The translations under genes and the position numbers were made by a program. A DNA stretch of 64,000 nucleotides from Streptomyces sp. NBC_01481 (GTDB taxonomy: Bacteria; Actinomycetota; Actinomycetes; Streptomycetales; Streptomycetaceae), in NCBI RefSeq assembly GCF_026339995.1, contig NZ_JAPEPT010000006.1, forward strand, positions 396,001-460,000. The letters run 5' to 3'. The first letter of the stretch is position 1, and every line of letters begins with the position of its first letter. The notes beneath the pieces were generated by a model. It was given only the letters and a program-made list of their open reading frames with translations. It ran no database searches and had not been told where the DNA came from. Below, piece after piece: positions 1 to 22,710 of the stretch.

Positions 1-3000
1 TCTTCGACCGCTGGATACGCCTGCTGGAGGCGGCCACTTCCGACCCCGACCGCCCGTTCAGCACGATCGACCTCCTGTCCGCCGAGGAACACCAACAGAC
101 CGTCGTCGACTTCAACGACACGGCCCTGCCCTTGCCAGAGGCCTCCCTCGCCGAGCTCTTCACACGGCAGGCGGCCAAGACCCCGGGCGCCCCCGCCGTC
201 ACAGACGGCAACTCCACGCTGACCTACGCACAGCTCGACAACCGCGCCAACCAGCTCGCCCACAAGCTGATCACCCGCGGAGTCCGCCCCGGCAACGCCG
301 TCGCCGTCCTCTTGCAACGCTCCATCACGACGGTCACCACCGTCCTCGGGCTGATGAAGGCCGGCGCCCTCTACGTCCCCCTCGACACCCGCTACCCGGC
401 CGAGCGCATCCGCCAGATCCTCGCCGACACCGGCGTCTCACTCATCGTGACCGACGAGGTCTCCCAGTCCGAACTGCCGCCGCTGACAACGGGCCTGCTC
501 GTCATCGACTCCGCCGGCCGGGACGAGCAGGAGCACGAAGCGCCGAACGTGGTCGTGGCTCCGGACGCTGCGGCGTATGTGATGTACACATCCGGGTCGA
601 CCGGCATCCCCAAGGGCATCGCGGTCACCCACCGCAACGTCACCGCCCTCGCCCTCGACCCCCGCTTCAACCCCCAAGCACACCAACGCGTCCTCCTCCA
701 CTCCCCCGCCGCCTTCGACGCCTCCACCTACGAACTGTGGGTCCCCCTCCTCAACGGCGGAACCGTCATCATCGCCCCCACCGGCGACCTCGACGTCCCC
801 ACCCTCCAACAAGTAATCACCCAACAGCGCGTCACCGCCCTGTGGCTCACCAGCTCCCTGTTCAACGTCGTCGCCGACCACGCACCCCAATGCCTCACCG
901 ACGTCCACGAGATATGGACCGGCGGCGAAGCCGTCTCCGCCACCTCCGTCCGACGCGTCCAAAACACCTGCCCCTCCCTCACCATCGTGGACGGCTACGG
1001 ACCCACCGAAACCACCACCTTCGCCACCTGCCACCCCACCACCAACCCCTACACCGGCACCCACGTCGTCCCCATCGGCCGCCCCATGGCCAACACCCGC
1101 ACCTACATCCTCGACCACGGCCTCCAACCCGTCCCTCCCGGCGCAGTGGGCGAGCTCTACATCGCAGGCGCCGGCCTCGCCCGCGGCTACCTCGGCCGAC
1201 CCGACCTCACCGCCGAACGCTTCATTGCCGACCCCTACGCCCCAGAACCCGGCACCCGCATGTACCGCACCGGCGACCTCGTACGCCACAACCCCGACGG
1301 CAACCTCGAATTCACCGGCCGCGCCGACCAACAGATCAAGATCCGCGGCTTCCGCATCGAACCCGGCGAAATCGAAAACATCCTCACCGACCACCCCGAC
1401 ATCACCCAAGCCACCGTCACCATCCACCAAGACCAACCCGGCAACACCCGCCTCATCGCCTACGTCGTCGCCGACACCGCCGTAACGCCGGAAGACCTGC
1501 CTGAGTTCGCGCGACGACGACTGCCGGACTACATGCTGCCGTCCGCGTTCGTTGCGCTCGACCGTCTGCCGTTGACGGCCAACGGCAAGCTGGACCGGGC
1601 CGCGTTGCCCGCTCCCGTCCCGGCCGCGCGGGCGGATCTGCCGAGTCGTGAGCCGCGCACCCCGCGCGAGCGGCTGCTCGGAGAATTGTTCGCGCAGGCG
1701 CTGGGAGTGAACCGGGTCGGGCCCGACGACGACTTCTTCGCGCTCGGTGGGGACAGCATCGTCTCGATCCGCCTGGTCAGCCTGGCGCGTTCGGCGGGTG
1801 TGGGATTCGCGGTCCGGGACGTCTTCGAGCAGCGGACGGTAGCCGGACTCGCCGAGTTCGCCGAGGAACTGGTCATGTCGGCCCCGGAGGCCGACGACTC
1901 CGGCATCGGAATGGTGGAACCGACCCCGATAATGCGCTGGTTCGACGATCGCGGCGGTGCAATCGACGAGTTCCACCAGGCGATGCTGCTGGAGGTGCCC
2001 GCCGATCTTGGCGAGGACCGCCTTACCGCGGCCGTCCAGGCGCTCGTGGACCACCATGACGCGCTGCGGCTGACCCGGACGCCGGGTGGCTCCGACGGCC
2101 GGTCGTGGTCGCTGGAGGTCGGGCCGGTGGGCGCCGTGTCGGCGACCGACCTGGTGCACCGCGTCGAACTGGGTGGCGCTGACGTCGACGAGGCTCTGCT
2201 CCGCGGCCAGGTGAAGGCGGTGGCCGCCCGCCTGTCGGCCGAGCGAGGGCTGCTGCTCCAGGCGGTCTGGTTCGACGCCGGAACGGCTCGTCCAGGCAGG
2301 CTGCTGTTCCTCGTCAACCATCTCGTGGTGGACGGGGTCTCCTGGCGGATCCTGCTTCCGGATCTCATCGCCGCGTGGGAGGCGGTCGTGCTCAGCCGCC
2401 CCCCGCGCCTGGAACCGGTAGGCACATCGCTGCGCCGCTGGTCGCGGCTGCTGGCGGCGGAGGCCCAGCAACCGGCCCGCGCCGCGGAGGCGACGCTGTG
2501 GGCCGACTTGCTCGCCGCGGCCGACCCCTCGCTGGCCGCCGGCCGGCTGGATCCCGTACGGGACACCGTGGGCCGGGCCCGCGAACTCACGCTCTCCCTC
2601 CCGCCCGAGGTCACCACCCCGCTCCTCACCACGGTGCCGACGGCCTTCCACGCGGGGGTGAACGACGTCCTGCTGACTGCGCTGGCCCTGGCGGTCGCCC
2701 AGTGGCGCCGTGGCCATGCCCGCGGACGGCACACGGCGCTGCTGGTGGACGTGGAAGGACACGGGCGCGAGGAGATCGTCGAGGGCACAGACCTGTCGCG
2801 CACCGTGGGCTGGTTCACCTCGCTGTATCCCGTCCGCGTCGATCCTGGCCCGCTGGTCTGGGAAGAGGTCGTCGATGGCGGGCCGGCTCTCGGGCAGGCG
2901 CTGAAGCGAGTAAAGGAGCAGCTGCGGTCGCTGCCCGACCGGGGCATGGGCTTCGGTCTGCTGCGCCACCTCAATCCCGAGACCGGGCAGCAGCTGGCGG

Positions 3001-3400
3001 GGCGCGCCGTGCCCCAACTCGGGTTCAACTACCTCGGCCGGTTCCCCTCAGCGGGCACACCGGTGGTTCCCGGCAATCCGGCCTGGAGGGTGGCGTCCGA
3101 GACGGGCCTGCTGAGCGGCGCCGATCCGGCGACAGCCCTGGCCCACGGGCTGGAGGTCAACTCCATGGTCCGAGACGCCCCGGACGGACTGTGGTTGGAG
3201 GCCGTCTGGACGTGGGCCCCCGATCTCTGGCCCGAGAAGCACGTCCGTGTCCTCGCCGAGCAGTGGTTCCAGGCGATCCGGGGCCTGGTCCGGCACGGCG
3301 GCCGGTCCGGCACGGGCGGCCACACCCCCTCGGACTTCCCCCTGACCGAACTCAGCCAGCACGACATCGAACAGCTCGAAGCTGCGTGGAGGATTCAGAA

Positions 3401-3404
<4 letters not shown>
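1..3404 (+). CDS. acmB: Actinomycin synthetase II-type NRPS, 3' part: A(Val)-PCP-E
   Basis: The reading frame is open from the window edge (frame 3), so the gene is 5'-truncated. The first ~30 codons look like the tail of a condensation domain. An adenylation domain follows (about nt 130-1600; core YTSGSTG near nt 590, NGKLDR near nt 1580). The residues at the GrsA specificity positions read D-A-Y-W-W-G-G-T-F, a valine-type code. A carrier domain (LGGDSI, about nt 1640-1870) and an epimerization domain (about nt 1900-3300) come next; the latter has GHGRE, TVGWF and NYLGRF motifs and NHLVVDG in place of the usual HHxxxDG. The end resembles a COM donor helix (TPSDFPLTELS). The stop overlaps the next start as ATGA. 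In actinomycin assembly this protein adds Thr and D-Val; only the D-Val part is visible. Confidence 0.88.
87..1482 (+). repeat. Long near-identical repeat, copy 1 (Val A domain)
   Basis: About 1396 bp match 12332-13727 at an offset of 12245. I count roughly eight base differences: six clustered near nt 208-220, one near 294 and one near 588. The tract covers nearly the whole adenylation domain up to just after the A8 motif. Since both domains are expected to activate valine, gene conversion or recent duplication is the likely cause. Confidence 0.9.
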
Positions 3405-16141
<12,737 letters not shown>

Positions 16142-16212
16142 CGTTCGCAGGCCGCCTACGAGGCACCCACCGTCCGTTATCTGCGAGGACCGACACCCGA
16201 GGACTGACAACG

Positions 16213-16884
16213 ATGCTGACCGACGTGCTCTCCGTCGACCTGGCCAAAGCCTTAGCGGCCGTCGACGGCTGGCTGAGCGACTACATCCGCCAACCGCACA
16301 GCGGACTCGGACGCCCCGGTCCGGTGTGCCCGTTCGTCGAACCGGCCCAACGCGCCGATGCGCTCGAGATCCGGGTCAGGCTGGTGGGCCCCACCCCGAG
16401 CCAGACCCTCATCGACGAGATCGTCCGCTGCGGCCTGGACGAGTTCAGCGAGGTCGACTGGAAGGCCGGCAACCCGAATCTGCGCTCGCTGCTGCTCGTC
16501 CTGCCGGACCTGCCGCCCGAGCATCTGCACCTGCTGGACGCGGCGCACACCGCGCTCAAGCCCGAGAGCGTGCGCCGCGGGCTGATGATCGCCCAGTTCC
16601 ACGAGAGGTGCCGGGAGAAGGCGATCCGCAACCCGGAGTTCGAGGTGAGCTACGCCCCCGTGCCGATGATGGCGGTGCGTTCCATGGCGATCCACGATGT
16701 GCTGTTCCTGGCGGACCGGCGGGAGTGGTTCGAGGAGTACGCAAGCCGCTTCGGGGCCCGCTACCTCAACTCGGCGCAAGGCATTGACCCGTTGCTGACC
16801 GAGACGTACGAACGGGCTCGTGACGCCTACGGGTTGGGGGCTGAGCCGGTGCGCGAAAAACCACGTCCTCGGGGCGCCCGATGA
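16213..16884 (+). CDS. DUF6875-like conserved protein of the actinomycin operon
   Basis: A 223-residue soluble protein of unknown function, 71 bp after the thioesterase end and overlapping the next gene by ATGA, so it belongs to the biosynthetic operon. It has a CPFVEPAQRAD motif near residue 38, typical of what I recall as DUF6875 proteins, and a conserved-looking central stretch (LLLVLPDL, LMIAQFHE). There is no signal peptide or membrane segment. Codon 14 is TTA (16252-16254), rare in Streptomyces. Hypothetical proteins occur at this position in known actinomycin clusters, but I cannot assign a reaction. The family name is from memory and less certain than the gene itself. Confidence 0.75.
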   Translation: MLTDVLSVDLAKALAAVDGWLSDYIRQPHSGLGRPGPVCPFVEPAQRADALEIRVRLVGPTPSQTLIDEIVRCGLDEFSEVDWKAGNPNLRSLLLVLPDLPPEHLHLLDAAHTALKPESVRRGLMIAQFHERCREKAIRNPEFEVSYAPVPMMAVRSMAIHDVLFLADRREWFEEYASRFGARYLNSAQGIDPLLTETYERARDAYGLGAEPVREKPRPRGAR

Positions 16885-17759
16885 CTGGCGCCGCCGTGTA
16901 CCGGGGAATGGATCAGGCCACGCTGGACCAGCAGTACTCGCCGAGTTCCCGCGTGCCGAGCCTCGGGGCCTACCTCCGCGAATACGAGCGGCTGAGCACG
17001 GCCGCCCGCCGGGACCACCCGGTGCGGACCGGTCTCGCCTACGGCCCGCACCCGTCCGAAGTGCTCGACTACTTCCCCGGCACGGGTCCCGATCGTCCGC
17101 CGCTGCTGGTGTTCGTGCACGGCGGCAACTGGCAGGCGCTCGGCCGGGCCGAATCGGCCTTCCCGGCACCGCCGTTGCTGGCCGCCGGTGCGGCGTTCGC
17201 GGTGGTCGAGTACGGGCTGGCACCGGACGTCGGGCTGGACGCCATGGCGGGGATGGTGCGGCGCGGCGTCGACTGGCTGCTGCGGCACGCGAGCCGGCTC
17301 GGCTTCGCACCGGACCGACTCCATCTGTGCGGCACCTCGGCCGGCGCCCATCTGGCCTCGATGGCCCTGCTGCCCGGTCCGCCGGACGGCCCCGACATGT
17401 CAGCCCGGATCGCCGGGGCGGTGCTGCTCAGCGGCATGTACGACCTGGAGCCGGTCCGGCTGTCGTACGTCAACGAGGCGCTGCGGCTGGACGAGGCCGG
17501 GGCGCGCCGCAACAGCCCGCTCAGCCTGTTGCCGGCGCGGCTGCCCGAGGTGGTGGTCGCCCGCGGCGGCAACGAAACCGAGGAGTACGTCCGCCAGCAC
17601 GAACGGATGGTAACGGCGCTGCGCACCCGGGCTGCGGTGACGGAGGTCGTTGCCGCACAGCGCAACCACTTCGATCTCCCCCACGACCTGGGCGTGAGGG
17701 GCACCGAGCTGGGCGATGCGGTCCTCGGGCAGATGCGACTAGGAAGGACAATCACATGA
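16881..17759 (+). CDS. acmF: Kynurenine formamidase (arylformamidase), alpha/beta hydrolase
   Basis: A 292-residue alpha/beta hydrolase. HGGNW at residues 80-84 is the oxyanion-hole motif of this family, Ser153 in GTSAGAH is the nucleophile and His263 (RNHFD) the likely catalytic histidine. The acid is less clear: the expected region reads GGNETEEY at 229-236, so Glu232 or Glu234 may serve. It would hydrolyse N-formylkynurenine, made by the adjacent tryptophan dioxygenase, to kynurenine. Both ends overlap neighbours by 4 bp (ATGA), indicating translational coupling. The specific substrate is inferred from the pathway neighbours. Confidence 0.88.
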   Translation: MTGAAVYRGMDQATLDQQYSPSSRVPSLGAYLREYERLSTAARRDHPVRTGLAYGPHPSEVLDYFPGTGPDRPPLLVFVHGGNWQALGRAESAFPAPPLLAAGAAFAVVEYGLAPDVGLDAMAGMVRRGVDWLLRHASRLGFAPDRLHLCGTSAGAHLASMALLPGPPDGPDMSARIAGAVLLSGMYDLEPVRLSYVNEALRLDEAGARRNSPLSLLPARLPEVVVARGGNETEEYVRQHERMVTALRTRAAVTEVVAAQRNHFDLPHDLGVRGTELGDAVLGQMRLGRTIT

Positions 17760-18610
17760 CCACCGAGCAAACCGCCCAGGGCTCCGAGCCGAGCCCCGGG
17801 TGTCCTCTGTCCGCCGGCTTCCCGCCGGGCACCACCCCGTACGCGCACTATGCGCGAATGGACGAGTTGCTGACGCTGCAGCATCCGCTCAGCGCGGCGG
17901 ACACCGAGCCGGGCTTCATCATCATGAGCCAGGTCAAGGAGCTGCTGTTCAAGCTGCTGCACACTGAACTCACCACCGCCCGCGACCAGTTGGGCAAGGA
18001 TCGGCTCGGAGACGCGCTGTGGACGCTGCGCCGCTCGGCGCGGGTGCAGCAGGTCCTGCTCGTGTCCTGGGAGACTTTCTCCGTGCTGTCGCCCGTGGAG
18101 TTCGCCGAATTCCGGGACGTCCTCGGGTCGGCCTCCGGCTTCCAGTCGGCCGGCTACCGGCGGCTGGAGTTCCTGCTCGGCAACAAGAACCCGGCGATGG
18201 CACAGCCGCACCGAGACACGGCCGGCTACGACGCGGTGGTGAACCAACTGCACGAGCCGAGCCTGTACGACGCGGCGCTCGCGCTGCTGGCCCGCCGCGG
18301 GCTGCTCACTCCGGACGACTCCCCGGCCCGGGACGCCACACGACCGTACCGGACCGGCGCGGAGGTCGAGGAGGCCTGGCGGACGGTCTACCGGGATCCG
18401 GTCCGCCACCACGACCTGCATCTGCTCGCCGAGGCGCTGATGGACACCGCGGACCAGTTCGCCCGCTGGCGCTACACGCATCTTGTCACCGTGCAGCGGA
18501 TGCTGGGCGCCAAGCCGGGCACCGGCGGCACCGAGGGCGTGGCCTGGCTCGCCCGGATCAGCGAGCACCGCTTCTTCCCGGAGCTGTGGTCGGTGCGCTC
18601 GACGCTCTGA
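17756..18610 (+). CDS. acmG: Tryptophan 2,3-dioxygenase
   Basis: A 284-residue heme dioxygenase starting at the ATG that overlaps the upstream stop, preceded by AGGAAGG. The family signature is clear: FIIMSQVKELLFKLL at residues 54-68, RWRYTH with the proximal heme ligand His242, and substrate loop GTGGTEG at 255-261. It oxidises L-tryptophan to N-formylkynurenine, the first step towards the 4-methyl-3-hydroxyanthranilate chromophore. Length is normal for bacterial enzymes. A cluster-borne copy beside formamidase and kynureninase indicates a dedicated supply route rather than catabolism. Confidence 0.95.
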   Translation: MTTEQTAQGSEPSPGCPLSAGFPPGTTPYAHYARMDELLTLQHPLSAADTEPGFIIMSQVKELLFKLLHTELTTARDQLGKDRLGDALWTLRRSARVQQVLLVSWETFSVLSPVEFAEFRDVLGSASGFQSAGYRRLEFLLGNKNPAMAQPHRDTAGYDAVVNQLHEPSLYDAALALLARRGLLTPDDSPARDATRPYRTGAEVEEAWRTVYRDPVRHHDLHLLAEALMDTADQFARWRYTHLVTVQRMLGAKPGTGGTEGVAWLARISEHRFFPELWSVRSTL

Positions 18611-18707
18611 CCCGCCCGGCAGATGACGTCCTTCCGGCCGAGGGCCGGCGGCGTGGAGGACGCCGGGGACACGCAGACGCCGACCACACGAAGCAGAAGG
18701 AGGGCCG

Positions 18708-19970
18708 ATGGAGGGCGGGATCCCGCGCGCGGCAGCCGAGGAGCTGGACGCGGCCGATCCGCTGGCCGAGTTCCGGGAGCGGTTCGTCATCACCGATCCG
18801 GAGTTGATCTATCTGGACGGCAACTCGCTGGGTCGGCTGCCCGCGGCCACCCCGGACCGGCTGCGCGAGGTGGTCGAGGAGGGCTGGGGCGGCGGGCTGG
18901 TGCGGTCGTGGCAGGGCTGGATCGACTGGGGCGCCCGGCTCGGCGACCGCCTCGCGGAGCACGTGCTCGGTGCCCGGCCCGGCGAGGTGGTGGTCTCGGA
19001 CTCGACCTCGGTCAACCTGTACAAGCTGGCCGCCGCCGCGCTGGACGCGGCGCCGCGGAGGGGCACCGTCCTGATGGACGCCGAGGACTTCCCGACCAAC
19101 CGGTACGTCCTGCAGGGCCTCGCCGACCAGCGCGGGCTGAGCCTGCGCCGGCTCGCCTCCGATCTCGACGGCGGCCTCGATCTCGACCTGCTGCGCTCCG
19201 CCCTGGACCGGGACGTCGCGCTGGTGGTGCTGTCGCTGGTGTCGTACCGCAGCGGCGCGCTGCTGGACATGGCGAAGGTGAACGAATTGGCCCGCGCGGT
19301 CGGCGCCCGGGTCCTGTGGGACCTGTCGCACGCGGCCGGAGCCGTCCCCGTCGACCTCGCCGCGACCGGCGCGGAACTCGCCGTGGGGTGCACGTACAAG
19401 TACCTCAACGGCGGCCCGGGTTCGCCTGCCTTCCTCTATGTTCGCCGCGAGCTGCAGGCCGGGCTGCGGCAGCCGGTGTGGGGCTGGTTCGGGCAGCGGG
19501 AGCAGTTCCGGATGGGGCCCGACTACGATCCGGTGCCGGGGATCGAACGGTTCCTGGTGAGCACCCCGCCGCTGCTGTCGCTGGCGGCGATCGATCCGGC
19601 CCTCGCCCTCGTCGAAGAGGCGGGCGTGGCGCGGATCCGGGCGAAGGGGCTGCTGCTGGGCCGGCTGGCCGACGACATGGCGGACGCCTGGCTCACCCCG
19701 CTGGGCTTCCGGCCGGCCTCGCCCCGACCGCCGGAGCGGCGCGGTTCGCATGTGTCGCTGTACCACCCCGACGCCTGGCGGATCTGCCAGACGCTCGCTG
19801 CGGACGCGAAGGTCGTCTGCGACTTCCGGGTCCCGGACCGGCTGCGGATCGGCCCGTCCCCGCTCTACACCCGGTTCACGGAGGTCTGGGACGCGCTGGC
19901 CCGCCTCCGTGAGGTCGCCGCCGGGCGCAGCTATGCATCTTGGCCCGCCGACCTGGCCCGGGTGACATGA
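18708..19970 (+). CDS. acmH: Kynureninase / hydroxykynureninase
   Basis: A 420-residue PLP enzyme of the kynureninase family. Evidence is YLDGNSLG at residues 35-42, WDLSHAAG at 204-211 with the PLP-contacting Asp205, and CTYKYLNGGPGSPAF with the Schiff-base Lys231. It cleaves (3-hydroxy, possibly 4-methyl) kynurenine to the anthranilate plus alanine. The start is preceded by AAGGAGGG. A 97-bp spacer separates it from the dioxygenase, the largest gap in the operon, with no obvious terminator. Preference for the hydroxylated and methylated substrate is known for actinomycin producers and is not visible here. Confidence 0.94.
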   Translation: MEGGIPRAAAEELDAADPLAEFRERFVITDPELIYLDGNSLGRLPAATPDRLREVVEEGWGGGLVRSWQGWIDWGARLGDRLAEHVLGARPGEVVVSDSTSVNLYKLAAAALDAAPRRGTVLMDAEDFPTNRYVLQGLADQRGLSLRRLASDLDGGLDLDLLRSALDRDVALVVLSLVSYRSGALLDMAKVNELARAVGARVLWDLSHAAGAVPVDLAATGAELAVGCTYKYLNGGPGSPAFLYVRRELQAGLRQPVWGWFGQREQFRMGPDYDPVPGIERFLVSTPPLLSLAAIDPALALVEEAGVARIRAKGLLLGRLADDMADAWLTPLGFRPASPRPPERRGSHVSLYHPDAWRICQTLAADAKVVCDFRVPDRLRIGPSPLYTRFTEVWDALARLREVAAGRSYASWPADLARVT

Positions 19971-20035
19971 CCGCCTGCCCGGCACGGCACACCCCCTGCC
20001 CGAACCCTCACCACCCCACCCGATACGGAGTGCCC

Positions 20036-21076
20036 ATGGCAGACGCATCCCCTCTCACCACCGACGGCCTGGTACAGATACTGTTCGGCTCCTCGGCCTT
20101 CCAGATGCTCAACGCGGGCCGCAATCTGGGCCTGTTCCCGTTGCTCCACCGGCACCCTGGATTGACTCCGCAGGAGATCGGGCGGGAACTCGGCCTGGAG
20201 GAGCGCCCGGTGCAGATCCTGCTCCTGGGCACCACTGCCCTGGGACTGACGATCCATCAGGGCGATGGTTACGGCAACGCCGACCTTATGAACGGCATGT
20301 TCGCGGACGGAACGTGGGAGATCATCGAGGACCTGATCGAGTACGAGGAGCGGATCGTCCGCCCCGCCGAGGTGGACTTCACAGAGTCGCTGCGCGAAAA
20401 CACCAACGTCGGCCTGCGGCGGATCAGGGGCAGCGGCACGGACCTGTACCACCGGCTGTCTGCTGACCCAGACCTTGAGCAGCTGTTCTACCGCTGCATG
20501 CGGTCCTGGTCCCGGCTGTCGAATCCCGTGCTGGTCGAGAAGGCGGACCTGACCGGGGTGCGCCGGGTGCTCGACGTCGGCGGCGGCGACGGCGTGAACG
20601 CCATCGCCCTCGCACGGGCGAACCCTGGGGTCGAGTTCACCGTCCTCGACCTCCCCGGCACGGTGGAGATCGCCCGCCGCAAGATCGCCGAGCACGGCCT
20701 GGACGACCGGATCTCCGTCCGGGCGGCCGACATCTTCGCCGATGCCTACCCGTCGGGGCACGACTGCGTGCTGTTCGCCAACCAGTTGGTGATCTGGTCG
20801 CCGCAGGAGAACGTACGCCTGCTGCGCAAGGCCCACGCGGCTTTGCCGGACGGCGGGCGGGTGCTGGTGTTCAACGCCATGTCCGACGACAGCGGCGACG
20901 GTCCGCTGTACGCGGCGCTCGACAACGTGTACTTCGCGACCCTGCCCGCCGCGAGCAGCACCATCTACCGGTGGGGGCAGTACGAGGAGTGGTTCGCCGC
21001 GGCCGGCTTCGTGAACTCCGACCGGCTGCCGGGCGGCCGGTGGACGCCGCACGGCGTGATCAGCGCGGTCAAGTGA
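20036..21076 (+). CDS. SAM-dependent methyltransferase (chromophore ring methylation, AcmI/AcmL type)
   Basis: A 346-residue methyltransferase with the layout of O-methyltransferase-type small-molecule enzymes. An N-terminal helical dimerisation region (residues 1-150) is followed by a Rossmann fold with VLDVGGGDG as SAM motif I near residue 183 and a C-terminal YRWGQYEEWFAAAGF segment. In actinomycin pathways such an enzyme C-methylates the kynurenine-derived ring at C-4 before kynureninase action. The fold is certain; C- versus O-methylation cannot be read from sequence and is inferred from the neighbouring genes. The start is the ATG of MADASP; a longer upstream frame lacks a good ribosome site. 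Confidence 0.85.
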   Translation: MADASPLTTDGLVQILFGSSAFQMLNAGRNLGLFPLLHRHPGLTPQEIGRELGLEERPVQILLLGTTALGLTIHQGDGYGNADLMNGMFADGTWEIIEDLIEYEERIVRPAEVDFTESLRENTNVGLRRIRGSGTDLYHRLSADPDLEQLFYRCMRSWSRLSNPVLVEKADLTGVRRVLDVGGGDGVNAIALARANPGVEFTVLDLPGTVEIARRKIAEHGLDDRISVRAADIFADAYPSGHDCVLFANQLVIWSPQENVRLLRKAHAALPDGGRVLVFNAMSDDSGDGPLYAALDNVYFATLPAASSTIYRWGQYEEWFAAAGFVNSDRLPGGRWTPHGVISAVK

Positions 21077-21102
21077 CGCCCGAGCGAGAACCGGAGCCGA
21101 CC

Positions 21103-22395
21103 ATGTCCCTCACGTCCCGCGACGCCTTATTGACCGGCGGGGGTGCCGTGTGCCCCGCCGGTCCGCACATGATGGATCCGGATCTGCTCGCGGACCCCTT
21201 CGGCGGCTACGGCCGGCTGCGCGAGCAGGGGCCGGCGGTCCGCGGCAGGTTCGTCGACGGCACACCGGTATGGTTCGTGACCCGTTACGACGACGTCCGC
21301 GCGACACTGCGCGACCCCCGGTTCGTCAACACCCCCTCCAACGTGCCGGGCGAGGGGGGCGCGGATCCGCGCGAGGGCATGATGGAGCTGCTCAAGGTCC
21401 CCGAGCACCTGCGCGTCTACCTGCTCGGCTCCATCCTGGACAGCGACCCGCCGGACCACACCAGGCTGCGCCGCCTGGTGACCCGAGCGTTCGCGGCCCG
21501 CCGGATTCTCGATCTGCGGCCGGACATCGAGCGGATCGCCGACCGGCTGCTGGTCGAACTGCCGCACCGGGCGGAGGACGGGGCGGTCGATCTCCTGGAG
21601 CACTTCGCGTATCCGCTGTCGATCACGGTGATCTGCGAGCTCGTCGGGATACCGGCGGCCGACCTAGACCGGTGGCGGGAATGGGGCGGCGACCTTGTGT
21701 CGATGCGGCCCGAACGGCTGCAGCACTCCTTTCCCGTGATGATCGACTACTGCCACGAACTGATCGAACAGCGCCGCACCGCGCTCAGGGGCGATCTGCT
21801 GAGCGAGCTGATCCGGGCCCAGGACGACGACGGCGGACGGCTCAGCGACATCGAGATGGTCACCATGGTCCTCACCCTGGTGCTCGCAGGCCACGAGACG
21901 AGCGCGCATCTGATCGGCAACAGCACCGCCGCGTTGCTCACCCATCCCGACCAGCTGGCGCTGCTGCGCAATGACCCGGCGCTGCTGCCGCGCGCGGTGC
22001 ACGAGCTGATGCGCTGGTGCGGGTCGGTGCACGTGGCGCGGCTGCGCTACGCCACCGAGGACCTGGAGCTCGCCGGCAAGCCCATCGCCCGCGGCGACGC
22101 GGTCCAACTGGTGCTGGTGTCGGCCAACTTCGACCCGCGGCACTACACCGACCCGGACCGGCTGGACATCACCCGCCAGCAGGACGGGCAGGCGGAGAAC
22201 CATGTCGGCTTCGGCCACGGCATCCACTACTGCCTGGGCGCCACGCTGGCTCGGCAGGAAGGCGAGGTAGCGCTCGCCCAACTGCTGAAGCGCTACCCGG
22301 ACTTGGCACTGGCGGAGGGCGACCCGGAGCTGGACCGCGCCCGGCTTCCGGGCAGTTGGCGGCTGAATTCGCTGCGCCTTCGGCTGCGGCCCTGA
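21103..22395 (+). CDS. Cytochrome P450 (kynurenine or proline hydroxylation)
   Basis: A 430-residue class I bacterial P450: I-helix AGHETS at 262-267, ExxR (ELMR) at 301-304, heme loop FGHGIHYCLG with Cys377. The ATG follows GGAG by 7 nt. Codon 9 is TTA (21127-21129). It is the last gene of the rightward operon and faces a 3Fe-4S ferredoxin gene. Two roles are known for P450s in actinomycin clusters: 3-hydroxylation of kynurenine, and oxidation of proline in X-type producers. The sequence does not decide between them. No flavin kynurenine monooxygenase is present in the window, which favours the first role unless another oxygenase lies upstream. Confidence 0.92.
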   Translation: MSLTSRDALLTGGGAVCPAGPHMMDPDLLADPFGGYGRLREQGPAVRGRFVDGTPVWFVTRYDDVRATLRDPRFVNTPSNVPGEGGADPREGMMELLKVPEHLRVYLLGSILDSDPPDHTRLRRLVTRAFAARRILDLRPDIERIADRLLVELPHRAEDGAVDLLEHFAYPLSITVICELVGIPAADLDRWREWGGDLVSMRPERLQHSFPVMIDYCHELIEQRRTALRGDLLSELIRAQDDDGGRLSDIEMVTMVLTLVLAGHETSAHLIGNSTAALLTHPDQLALLRNDPALLPRAVHELMRWCGSVHVARLRYATEDLELAGKPIARGDAVQLVLVSANFDPRHYTDPDRLDITRQQDGQAENHVGFGHGIHYCLGATLARQEGEVALAQLLKRYPDLALAEGDPELDRARLPGSWRLNSLRLRLRP

Positions 22396-22405
22396 CCGCG
22401 CTTCC

Positions 22406-22445
22406 ATGACAGGGGGCCGCCCGGCGTAGGGAGGCCCCCTGTCAT
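22406..22445. terminator. Bidirectional terminator hairpin between convergent P450 and ferredoxin genes
   Basis: Perfect 13-bp inverted repeat: ATGACAGGGGGCC at 22406-22418 and GGCCCCCTGTCAT at 22433-22445, with a 14-nt loop. It sits in the 71-bp gap between convergent stop codons. Confidence 0.8.
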
Positions 22446-22466
22446 AGAAGTGTCCTGGCAGCATGC

Positions 22467-22673
22467 TCAGTCGGCTTGCGGGCCGTCCGCCACTACGATG
22501 GCCTGCACCGGGCAGGACAGCGCCGCCTCGGTTATCTGCTGCCGCGTCGCCGTCTCAGTGCCTCCGGGCACCAGCACCGAGTAACCGTCGTCGTCCTGAA
22601 TGAAGAGACCGGGCGCCGTCAGGAAGCACTGCCCGGACCCGATACAGGTGTTGTGGTCGATACGAATCTGCAT
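22467..22673 (-). CDS. 3Fe-4S ferredoxin, P450 electron donor
   Basis: A 68-residue ferredoxin starting at the ATG of MQIRID. Cys10, Cys16 (CIGSGQC) and Cys54 (SCPVQAI) match the three-cysteine 3Fe-4S ferredoxins that feed Streptomyces P450s. It lies 37 bp downstream of the LmbU-like regulator on the same strand and is convergent with the P450, its likely partner. A much longer open frame extends upstream in the same phase, but it is an antisense artefact of the regulator and lacks coding character. Confidence 0.9.
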   Translation of the reverse strand: MQIRIDHNTCIGSGQCFLTAPGLFIQDDDGYSVLVPGGTETATRQQITEAALSCPVQAIVVADGPQAD

Positions 22674-22710
22674 GAGATGCCGTCTCCGGTGGTGAGGCGA
22701 GCAAAGACCG

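Noticed and set aside
438..3017. Very long minus-strand open frame antisense to the first NRPS gene
   Set aside because: Its translation is low-complexity Gly/Val/Asp- and Arg-rich text without motifs, as expected opposite high-GC coding DNA. The plus strand carries clear NRPS domains.
2375..3400. Upstream extension of the second NRPS frame before ATG 3401
   Set aside because: The extension overlaps the epimerization domain in another frame and is Arg/Gly/Pro-rich; ATGA coupling supports 3401.
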